Below are positions 49,284 to 59,330 of a DNA stretch of 64,000 nucleotides, in pieces. Location: contig NC_064759.1 of assembly GCF_011397635.1 (NCBI RefSeq), positions 16,202,428 to 16,266,427 of the forward strand, written 5' to 3'. Numbering within the stretch: position 1 is the first letter of the stretch; each line of letters begins with the position of its first letter. The stretch is from Epinephelus fuscoguttatus (lineage: Eukaryota > Chordata > Actinopteri > Perciformes > Serranidae). The notes under the pieces were generated by a model. It had not been told where the DNA came from. It saw nothing but the letters and a program-made list of their open reading frames with translations, and searched no databases. The position numbers and the translations under genes are program-made.

Positions 49284-50593
49284 GGGTGGAAGTATTCAGA
49301 CCTTTTACTGAAGTACTGAAGTGTTACCACATAAATCTACTTTAAGTATCACAAGTAAAAGCACTTATTCTGCAGTAAAATGTCCACTGTGACTGATATA
49401 TTATTATATATGACATTATTGGATTGTTAACAATAATGTAACAATGCCTAAGCAGGATTTTAGTGCTGCAGCTGGTCGAGGTGAAGCTAGTTTAAACTAC
49501 TTTATATACAGCCAGGTTTAGTGCAGTGAATCCCCAATGAGGGGTCAGATCCTTTCTAACGGTCACAAGATAAATCAGAGGGGTCGTGAGATGATTAAAA
49601 AATGAAGTTCTGCAACGCAAATCTGTTTTCATTTTTGTAACCTTTGCCTCAGTTTGATCTGAGAAGTTTTGAGGTGATGGTTTAATCTTTATTGTGTTTT
49701 ATAGACTTATGGGCTTTTTATGTAAAATCTTCATCTGAAAATAAAACAAACAATAATTCCGGCTGTTAAGTAAATGTAGGGGAGTAAGAAGTGAAATATT
49801 TCTCTCTGAACTGCGGTGGAGAACAATTAAAAGTGGCAACACATGCAAACAAAGTATAAGTATCTTGAAGTTAAACTCTCTTTAATTATTTTTAAAGGAA
49901 CAGTTCACCCCCAAAATCAAGCATACATATTTTCCTCTTACCTGTAGAGTTATTTATTAATCTAGATGGTTGAGGTGTCAGTTGCGGAAATGTCTGTCTT
50001 CTTTCAAACATAATGGAACTAGATGGCGCTCGGCTTGTGGTGCTCAAAGCACTGAAAAAATACATTTGCAAAATTCATCAGCAGTGTCTCTTTCCAGAAA
50101 CCCTGATCTGGTTACTCAAGATAATCCAAAAACCTTGTTGTGAGTAGTTTCATGTAGGAACTCTTCTCCTTCTACATAACTACACCCACCCAATGGCGTC
50201 CTCCATGGCTTAGCTGTAACATTAGCTAGTTTCCTTTTATGCAGTGACTCAGTTTGCAGGTGTAGTTCGGAGAAAGAAAACAGTTTCAATATAAAACTCA
50301 CAACAAGGTCTGTGGATTACCTTGAGTAACCAGGTCATGACTTCTAGAAAGGGACATTGCTGTTGAATCTTGCAAATGTGCTGTTTTTTTCCCACCACAT
50401 CTAGTTCCATTATAATTGAGAGAAGGCAGACATCACTACAGCCGATATCTCCAACACTGTACCTCACACCAGAACAATCTAGATTAATAAATAGCTCTGT
50501 AGGAAAGAGGAGAAGCACGTATTTTTGATTTTGGGATGAACTGTCCCTTTAAGTACAGTGCTTGAGTAAATGTACTTAGTTTCCACCACTGAT
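49284..50593. mobile_element. DNA-transposon-like repeat (host of a nested MITE)
   Basis: The left part starts GGTGGAAGTATTCAGACCTT and the right part ends AAATGTACTTAGTTTCCACC, an imperfect inverted pair typical of a common teleost element with GTAAAAGTACT-type interior. The two parts are separated by the MITE at 49890-50555. Confidence 0.6.
49890..50555. mobile_element. MITE family B, second copy
   Basis: The ends AAGGAACAGTTCACCCCCAA and GGGATGAACTGTCCCTTTAA are inverted repeats. The interior matches the gnl1 intron 2 copy (for example ATAATGGAACTAGATGGCGC and CCTGATCTGGTTACTCAAGA). It is inserted in the repeat at 49284-50593. Confidence 0.75.
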
Positions 50594-50806
50594 GAGGGTT
50601 AACTTCTGTTGCATACACAGATCACAGATCAGCTTTCATACCTGCAGCAAACAGACTTTTTGCTTGCTCTACAAATGTTGCTAGAGTTTTAGTCCTTTCA
50701 GATAATTTCCCCTCTCCATGCACTTTGGAAAGAGGTGAAGTTGTGCCAGAAATCCATATTTTTACTATGTAAGCAGAGTCGCTCGCTTTTCACTGATATA
50801 CAGAGA

Positions 50807-50808
<2 letters not shown>

Positions 50809-50842
<34 letters not shown>
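50809..50842. repeat. AC microsatellite
   Basis: An alternating AC run in the gene-free block. Confidence 0.9.
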
Positions 50843-50845
<3 letters not shown>

Positions 50846-52820
50846 TTTACAGCTCGGGCAGTTGTCCCTCCAGTCAGCGTCCTGGTGCTCCAGCACTGCT
50901 AGGGGTGACGCGGTCTCGGCTCTGAAGATTGGACGCCCCCTCCTCGGCTCCTTCTTAAGTTGGTTTCCACTACCATCGCCTGCAATGGTGGAAAATAACT
51001 GAGTACATTTTACACAATAAGTACAGTTTTGAGTTTTGTATACTTTAGTATTTCCATTTATGCCCTTATATTTCAGACTGTAATACATTTTCTTTTATTT
51101 ATCTTTTATAACATGTCATGAGTTTCTTAAACACAATGCACTGCTGAAGATTAAATTATAGGTCCCCAAACTTTTTGGCCTGTGACCCTTTAGAATAGAG
51201 GGGATATTATCCACTATATAGGTACAAAAGGTACAAAAACACAATTTTGTGTAAAGAACTTCCTTTCCAACTCTATAAATCATCAGAAGACCTCCTTACA
51301 TTTATCTTGCTTAGGAACCACTAAACTCCTTGATAATATTAAAGTCGTCAGAAACTGCACCTCGACCAGCTACAACAGTAAAATGCTTCTTATACATTCA
51401 TGCATCTGAGATAATCTAATACTATCATATCTAATAATATATCAACCACATTTTTCTGCAGAACCTGCATGATTTGCCTCTTTACTTATGCTTAAGCTTT
51501 GTTTACTTGTAATTGAGTTTATTTAGATTGTTTTATTGCATCTTTTATGGAAGTATAAAATATCTGAGTACATCCTCAACCACTGATAAACTGTCAAGAC
51601 CTTTGATTTTGTTGAGCTCTGAGTTTTTGTGCTCTTAATGTATATTGTTAAGCTTGTGCTTTGCCTCTTGTGTCTTTTATGTTGAGTTTTATGTATTCAA
51701 AGGACTATCTAAGGACGAGCATTGCAAATAAGCTTAGGCTATAAATGCAGCATGTGTGGCATCGTTTTGTGGTACATACATGCCCCTATACAAATAACCA
51801 TTACAGAAATAAATTTAAAAAAGGGATTGTAATATTTAGGCACAAACCTGATTTTATAGTCCCTTCGGGTCAGATGTTTCCAAATGTGTAGACAGTAGAA
51901 ATTTAACTTATCTGTAATGGGTGGTATAAACACATCACAGAGGAAGTGACCCAGGTGAACACCACACCCATATTTTGTGATAATCCCTCTGTAAATTGAC
52001 CAAACACAAAAAAACAGATGATCAATGCTTGGCAAACTATCGCAGCAGCATGTCACCGTGAGGTAAACCCAGGAACAATATTTGCCACAGCGAGCATTCA
52101 ACACAATGTGTACAGAGCAGCTTTCCCATATTCCTCCCGCAGAGGGTCACAATATGGCAGCTGGGTTTGTTTGTTCAGAGGACTTGTGCTTGAGTGTGGA
52201 AAGGGCCTGCTCTCTGTTTGACACAGAGCTCTCCAAAATGCAAAGCATTGCCAATGTAAACTCAGAGGGCCTCAGTATCTTACAGTTCAGTTATACTGTA
52301 AATAGTGGCGGCTTTATTTATTTTAATTGTTCCACTGATGTGTTGTAAGTGTGTGTTTCTCTGCCTGGTGGTGCATGAATGAGACCTCTTTGGTCACCGG
52401 CTTGTGTGTTTGTCTGTGACCCTGTTTGTGAGTCGGAGCCCATGTGTCAATAGGTATTTTTAGCACCACCTCTCACTGGATTGCAATGGCACTCATTCGC
52501 ACCCCTCTGAGTCCCTTCCACCACCCACCTCATCCACTCCACCCCGTCCTCAGCAGCTTCCAATCCGCCACAACATTCACTCTCACTGGAAGGAGCCAGC
52601 AACAGTCCGCCTGAAAGTTAAAAAAAAAAAGCGAGAGAGAGAGGGAGTTTGAGATCCAGCAGTGGAGACGAGATCAGACTTGGGTTACCATGGCGATAAA
52701 GTCCTTAGGCAAAGCGTTCAGAATTGCTTTGGTATATTAGCTGAGTTTTGTTTCTCCCTTGGGCTTTGTCCAATTTGAATATTAATTAAAATAATTAAAG
52801 GATAGCTATAATTATATGTC

Positions 52821-52823
<3 letters not shown>

Positions 52824-52859
<36 letters not shown>
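52824..52859. repeat. AC microsatellite
   Basis: An alternating AC run in the gene-free block. Confidence 0.9.
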
Positions 52860-52864
<5 letters not shown>

Positions 52865-53975
52865 GAGCCCTGGGAATATGACATAGTTGTATGAGGCAGC
52901 GATCAGCCAAGTTAAACTACTGTTTGAGCTAAACACCAGGGGTGTGGGAAGGCTAAACATGTAATTGGTAAAGACAGTCGGGTGGAGGGCCAGACAAAGA
53001 AGATCAGAGCACATCCGAAGGTGGTTACAGTGAATGATTCCCAAAGCTCTATTGTTAGCAGCACAGAGAGATTGGAGAAGAAAGGGAGGCCATTCATTCA
53101 ACGGCTGGCTCAGACAGGTGAGGAGAGGAGAGGAGAGGAGGGAGGGAAGGGCTGAGGAAAAGGGGAAGTAAAATCCTAGAGGGGTGCAGTTTGAACAGAG
53201 GGCGACAGTTGTAGAGGAGCCTCCCAAATGCCATAGCGCAGGCTGTTAGTCCTCCACACTGTCACAGAGTGTGTGTGTGTTCATGTGTACAGAGGGGATT
53301 TCTAAGGGGGGGGGGGGGGGAACCTGACACCCAAAAAGAGTCTGCATCCCCCCCCTCCCTCCTCCACCTCCAGCCATGAGGAAGAGGAGGCACAAGTGCG
53401 CTGCTACAGCTGAGAGGGTCTCCAGGGACTCCTGACTGTGTGAGGGGTCATCTTCCACCCAACACACCAACACCCGACAGTCCCACCTCCCCTTAGCCCC
53501 CCCACCCCCCCACCCCCACCCCACATTCCCCTGACAACACTGAGCTCATCACACTTCACACACATCTAGCTGCATGATCACAAGGACACTCCAGGCAGGA
53601 TCGGATTTATCCACGAGATACTTGAGTGCCTTTGAGAGAGTCTGCGTGGTGTCAGCCAGTAATGAATCTGTTGCTTTCCTGTGTGTATAAGCGCCGTTTG
53701 GTTTCAAAGGAGTGAAAAGAATGCTCGAAAATATTTTCATTTCCTTTTACAAGATCATTAAAAACACAAAATACAAACATAAGAGAACGTTTTATCTGCA
53801 GTGAGGTCTTTGTTGACAGAGTGATAACACTTTAAACAAAGACCATGACGTACTAAGAAGACAATGTGGGCCAGTGCTTTGGTCCAGACTAAAATATCTC
53901 ACCAACTTTTGGATGGACTAACATTCATGGTTCCCAGACAATGTATCCAACTTTGGTGATGCCAAGACTTTTAGC

Positions 53976-54695
53976 TTAAAGGAACAGTGCATGAGTTTTA
54001 GGGACATTTAGTGGCATCTAGTGGTGAAGATTTCATATTGCAACCAGCTGAAACTTCTCCTAGTTAGATTTCCTTTAGTGTTCATTGTTCAGGGGTTTTT
54101 ATCAGAAGCTGAATTATCTGCAGAGGTCCCATTGTCTCCAAAACAAATGAACCTTATGATTACAGCCAGTGAAACACTGAATAAATCAGTTTCACATTAC
54201 AAATCAGTGTTTCTTTTTGGCATGATGGAGATGGGCTGCTAGCCCAGCACCTGCTAATGGTTGCTCATCTTTTCTCTCTGACAACTTCAGATCCAGATGT
54301 TCAGGAGGTTTTTACTGGAAGCTGAATTATCCTTCAAAGTCTGTTCCTCTCCAAAACAAACAGATCCAGTGATAAAAAAAAAACACGAAATAAAGCAATT
54401 TCATGTCAAAAAGTCAGTGTTTTTTCTTGTGGTGGATGCGAAAACAGGAATGGCCCGATCTAAAGCCAGTGTTTGGTTTGTCCATCATGGGCTACTGTTG
54501 AAACATGGCAGTGCAACATGGGGATCTCCATGGACAAGGACCTGCTCCTATGTAGGTAAAGGGCTCATTCTGAGGGAACAAAAACTCAACAATGCTTATT
54601 TTCAGGTGATTGTACACTAAAGAAAACCTACTTTATATATTATATTCCATGTAGGCCACTATATCCCCCTAAATCCTACACACTGGACCTTTAAA
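53976..54695 (+). mobile_element. MITE family A, long copy 2
   Basis: Left end CTTAAAGGAACAGTGCATGA; right end CCTACACACTGGACCTTTAA. It shares the two internal GCTGAATTATC blocks (about 54110 and 54318) and the GTTTGGTTTGTCCATC core with copy 1 at 1154-1890. Confidence 0.75.
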
Positions 54696-55459
54696 GCATC
54701 ACTGTGCCTAAGAGCAGCCTCACAGAGCGGCTAGTATAGGTTCACACCACCTTGTTGAGAAAGTACAAAAAGAATCCTGAATCCAAAAATAGAAAAACAA
54801 CAGCAAGCGAATAGAGAATAGTCAGAGAGCTCTGTGGAAAGTGAGAGGAGCTGACGCGACTGTTTTCTTCACCGGGCACCTAAAAAGAGAACTCCAAAAC
54901 TGACGCCCACTCTGACCCCCACCCAAGAACCTCCCTCTGAGGCAGACACTGACCCTATGACCCCCTGACACCTCCACCAGTCCCAGATCCTCTCCAGGGG
55001 CCAATCAAATACAACCTGCCCCGGGCCTGTGACACGAAAACTGACAGAGCACAGACAAGTCACAGTAAACAGACATTAGGGGGGAACACAGAGGTGCATG
55101 GAGAGTACATTTACACAGACATACTTTGCACACTCTCACACATGCATACATGTGTGTTTAAGTCAAACCCGGACCTCAAGTCAGACGTGCATGTGAAAAA
55201 AAGATGGTATTTTGTGGTAAAAGGAGCCGTGGGGCTCTCTTGAGGTTTCGTTGACCATTGCAAATCAGACATTTATTGGTTTTGGATATTTCCAGTGAAA
55301 AAGCCTGGTGGAGAAGTTTCAGAGGGTAGTATGCTTGGTATGTGGTTTTACGCCGGTTCCCAACATACTGCAAGCTTCACATTCTGCAAATGATCTGTGT
55401 TGTCTGAACCCTGCAGCCTTGCACAGCTGTCAGTCCATGACAGGGGGTGGACAGCCCGC

Positions 55460-55460
<1 letters not shown>

Positions 55461-55499
<39 letters not shown>
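55461..55499. repeat. GT microsatellite
   Basis: An alternating GT run in the gene-free block. Confidence 0.9.
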
Positions 55500-55500
<1 letters not shown>

Positions 55501-57021
55501 GTACCATGCCTTTGAGTTGAACACTTCCATTTCTAATTCAGATGTTTGTGTTTTTTTTTACTATAGTGATGTAAGAGAAGTGATAAATTCAGACTATGCA
55601 GTCAAAATGACAGGCAATAGATCATCTGTCATCCGTCTTGAATAGAAACGCAGAATGAAAATGGTAATTTTCTGCTGAATGCAATAACCTTTTTTAAAAA
55701 GTAAGGACTTTCTTTTAACTTCTAACACACTCCTCTCTTTTGAAAACCTTCTTTCTTCTTTTTGACAGACCACTGATGTTTCGGGCAACTCATTCTTTCT
55801 CCTTCTCTTTATCTTTCCTTACCTATCACACAGAGTGCTTTGGTGTCCTTGCTGACTCATAAGTGCAATACAGCTTGAACTTCTATCTTTCTCACTCTGT
55901 TTGTCTCCCTTTCTCACTCTCTCTCTCTCTCAGTGAATTCCTCACAGGATCAGACCTGCTTTTTATGCTCCACTGGTTTTCACTCAAAGCGAGAATGAGT
56001 AGAAAGGGAGGAGGGAGAAAAGGAGGTTTAGTGACAACAAACTAAAACTCTACGGAGGAATGAAACATATTTTGTGAAGAAAAAAAAAGAGAAGAAATAT
56101 TAAAATAGAGATAAGGGCAAAAAGAAAGTGAGATACACAAAGAATAGGAGAGAGGAGGCACAGAGTAGAAAAGAAATAATAGTGAAAAAGGTCATAATTT
56201 CTGCCAAGGGATTTGCAGTTGCCGGGACAACGAACAAAGCAGAGCCAGTTGGACGATCTGCACCACAGAAAGGGCTGAAAAGAGAAGGGAACGGCTCTGT
56301 GGAGAGAGAGCTAAGAATTACTGCACTCATCAGCAGGATAATTTCTGGGAATCAGTGAACGTCATGGATAATCACTCTTGAATATCCACAATGATTTCTT
56401 CATCATCCCTTTCATTTCAGCTTAAGCTCATCACCCTTTTTACTTGTTTAGCATTATTGGAGAACAAGGTTTAGATAAAAAATCAACGCCTGTATGAAAC
56501 AGAGAACCAGGAAACATTAATAAATCATGAACACAGCGCAGCTAAACAGAGAAAAAAAACTGCTAAGATTAGTTTTTATGTACAGCACTGAAGTATGAAG
56601 GCTTAACCATTAAACACAAGAGGAGAGAGAGGAGTGTTTTGGTTTGGTTTAGCTTTGAATTGAAAAGTGGTGAGAGAATGTTAATGATATGCAGAGAGAA
56701 TGAGGCCAGGCCAGATGAAAGTCCAGCTAAAGTCTTTATAAACACAAAGACACTGAGGGAGCGAGGGAGGGAGGGAGGGTGCAGCGGAGGGGTGGGCTGG
56801 GGTAAATGTGGCCTGAATGGAGCAGGAGCAGACACAGAAAATAAGTCAAGATAAAAAGCAGAAATTCATGAGAACTGATCAACAAATAGAAAATATGTTG
56901 TATTTGTGTTCATAAGCACGCAGCGCCTGCAGCTGTGTATTTTATTTCCATATGTTGTATTACTTTTTAATTTATTTTTCTTTCATTTTTTACCATCATA
57001 ATGAATATATGGTAAAAACAC

Positions 57022-57735
57022 ACTTTAAAAACAAGCATTAACACACACACACTCATGTTTGTCCTGGAACATTTTAAAGCCTCTAATTTCAAAAACATGG
57101 CATCAGTGGTGGAAGACATATTCAGATAATTTACTTAAAGCTCCAGTGTGTAGGATTTAGGCGGACATATTGGCAGATATAGTAAATATGAACAGGTTTC
57201 CATTGCCTTAGAATGAGCCGTTTATATCTACATAGGGAGCAGGTCCTCTTCCACAGAGTCTGCCATGTTGCACCGCCATATTTCTACAGTAGCCCAGAAC
57301 AGACACACCAAACAGTGGCTCTAGATAGGGCCATTCGTGTGTTTGTGTTGGCCACTGTAGTCAGAAGCCGCTCTGTGATTAGCCAAACAGCATAGGACAA
57401 ACACTGATTTGTAACGTGGAACTGCTATATTCAGTGTTTCTACTGATTCTAATCATTTGGTCTGTTTGTTTGGGACAGGAAGACACCTTTGCAGATAATT
57501 TGGCTCCTGGTAGAAACCACCTTAACAATAGACACTGCCAGAATTCAAACCAGGAGAAGTTTCAGCTGGTTGCTATCTGCAATTCTCACAGCTAGATGCC
57601 ACTAAATCCTACACACTGCTCTTTTAAAAACAAGCATTTAAACACACACTCGTGTTTGTCCTGGAGAAAGGACGCTTAATAGCCTCTAATTTTCATTACA
57701 TGGCACCAGAAGTGGAAGATGTATTATGTTAATTA
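57022..57735. repeat. Direct repeats of about 100 bp flanking the inverted MITE
   Basis: 57022-57120 and 57620-57722 share TTTTAAAAACAAGCAT, then a CA-rich stretch, GTTTGTCCTGGA, AGCCTCTAATTT, ACATGGCA and GTGGAAGA in the same order and orientation. One copy lies on each side of the MITE at 57137-57625. Confidence 0.65.
57137..57625 (-). mobile_element. MITE family A, medium copy, inverted
   Basis: The ends CTCCAGTGTGTAGGATTTAG and AAATCCTACACACTGCTCTT are inverted repeats. The interior is the reverse complement of the other copies (GAATGAGCCGTTTATATCTA, then AGTAGCCCAGAACAGAC). It has one GCTGAATTATC-type block instead of two. Confidence 0.75.
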
Positions 57736-58814
57736 AGTAGAAGGAGCAACACCATACTTTTAAAATACTCCTTTACAAGTGGGAGTCCTGCATTCAAAAT
57801 CTAACAGAAGTTTAAGTACAGAAGTATCTGCAAAAGTGTGCCGTAAGTATAGTATGTCAAATTTTAATCTGAACACTAAGCAGTAACTACAGCTGTTAAA
57901 TAAATGCAGTGGAGTGAAAAGTACATTTCCCCCTGAGATGTACAGGACTTGAGTAACTGTGCTTTGTTACTTAGTTTGACTTATTGACAAATTTCATTTC
58001 ATCCTCAGTACAAAGGATTCATGAGATGATATGTGCACACGCAAGTGGAAACATTAAGACATACAGCCTGTTTAATACACACACAAAAGCGAACATTAGG
58101 CAGCAGAGAGAGTATCAGTGTTCCTCTTCCCTGTTTATCCAAGGTGGAGCTCAGAGTGTGTTAAATGACCTTTATTGTCCCTGGCCGCTGATTGAGCGCC
58201 AGCTAAAGTTTCCCTCCTCTCAGTCAGACAAGTACCAACACATACTGTAACTCTTGCACAGCCTTGCGTTTTTTCAGTCTGTCTGTGTCTGACTGCTTCA
58301 ACTTTTGATGTAATTTGGCATAAACATACACACATGTGGCTCTTTTAAAACATGAATTCCCATTTCACTCTTGCTTTGCCCCGGGGTCTCATATCAACAA
58401 CTCTCCTGGTTCCAACTCCATCTCTGTGTTTTACTGCAAACCCTTCAATCTAAGTCATTATAGCCTAGGGGCAGTAATGGTATACAGTTACACCACCAAT
58501 ACTCTGTAATAAAGTTTCCTTCAGAGGTAAATACCAAGGCAGAGTGTTGTGGGTCCACATTAAATGACCCAGGCCGATGCTGAGAGGCACAACAGATCAT
58601 TCAACGAGTTTACAAGTTTAAATAACCTAACAATCAGTTTTAAAACAGCAGAGAAACATTTTCTTACATGCAAAGGGTTAACAAGGTGGGAGCCCTCTGC
58701 CTGCTGCTGTATCATATATCATATTCCCCAAATCTCTGCGTTGTTGTAACAAAGAAACTCCCATCGCCCCCAAAGGCTTCACGTTGAATTTCTTTCTCCT
58801 GTGTTGTTAAGGTC

Positions 58815-58930
58815 ACAGCTCCCGCCCACTGGGAGCTCTGATTGGACGGCGTGCCTGCTGGAATATTCAATCAGACACCTTGCTCGGAGCTGTGATTGGA
58901 CACAGCCGGTGCAGTTATGTAAATGAGCAC
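58815..58930 (+). promoter_or_regulatory. Promoter with duplicated inverted CCAAT blocks
   Basis: Two near-identical blocks, GGAGCTCTGATTGGAC (58832-58847) and GGAGCTGTGATTGGAC (58886-58901), each carry an inverted CCAAT box (ATTGG), the NF-Y recognition type. A GC box-like CCCGCCC lies at about 58821-58827 and an octamer-like ATGTAAAT at about 58918-58925. The region passes into GC-rich sequence and the noncoding exon. No TATA box is obvious. Confidence 0.65.
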
Positions 58931-58939
58931 CTGGTGGCG

Positions 58940-59330
58940 CCTGCTGGCCCGGCTGCTGAGCCCGGACTGAGGTTGGAGCTGCCGGGGCGCAGATTCACAG
59001 AGGGGCCGAGGCGCAGGGACCCTGGAAGGTTTCTCGCTCGTTTTTTTTTTTTAATATTCTCCCTCACTGTCGACAAGTTTTAAATTTCACACCAAGAGTG
59101 TCCAGTGAAAGTCCGGCTTCTGGTTTAATACCAGCCGATGCGTTCAGCAGTTTCCGGATAATTTGTTGTTTTCTGACTTTTGACAGAGGTCGTTCACTGA
59201 GCGCAACAACTGTTCCAGAGCACAGTTTGGATTATTCGTGTGTTGGTCAGGGCAGCTTTACTTCGTCTGAGACAGACTTCATCTAAAAGTTTGGACTGCT
59301 GTCACCGCACACTTCTCCGTGTCTCCTAGG
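58940..59330 (+). other. Probable noncoding first exon of an unidentified plus-strand gene
   Basis: GC-rich sequence after the CCAAT promoter ends at GTCTCCTAG followed by a strong GTAAGTAC donor (exon end about 59330). No long or family-recognisable reading frame is present, so it is taken as 5' UTR. The start at about 58940 is a guess. The gene itself lies beyond position 64000. Confidence 0.6.

Larger units (their letters stand above)
43700..58800. other. Gene-free intergenic block of about 15 kb
   Basis: Between the gnl1 3' end and the promoter near 58.8 kb I recognise no coding exon. The block holds the transposable elements and microsatellites listed separately, GA-rich low complexity (53110-53160, 56080-56190, 56750-56790) and poly-G/poly-C runs (53306-53320, 53495-53520). 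Apparently unique stretches at 45870-46250 and 47930-48560 may be regulatory. Confidence 0.5.

Noticed and set aside
52718-53227. 169-residue minus-strand open frame
   Set aside because: It runs through a CA microsatellite (a CVCVCV stretch) and has no similarity or splice context.
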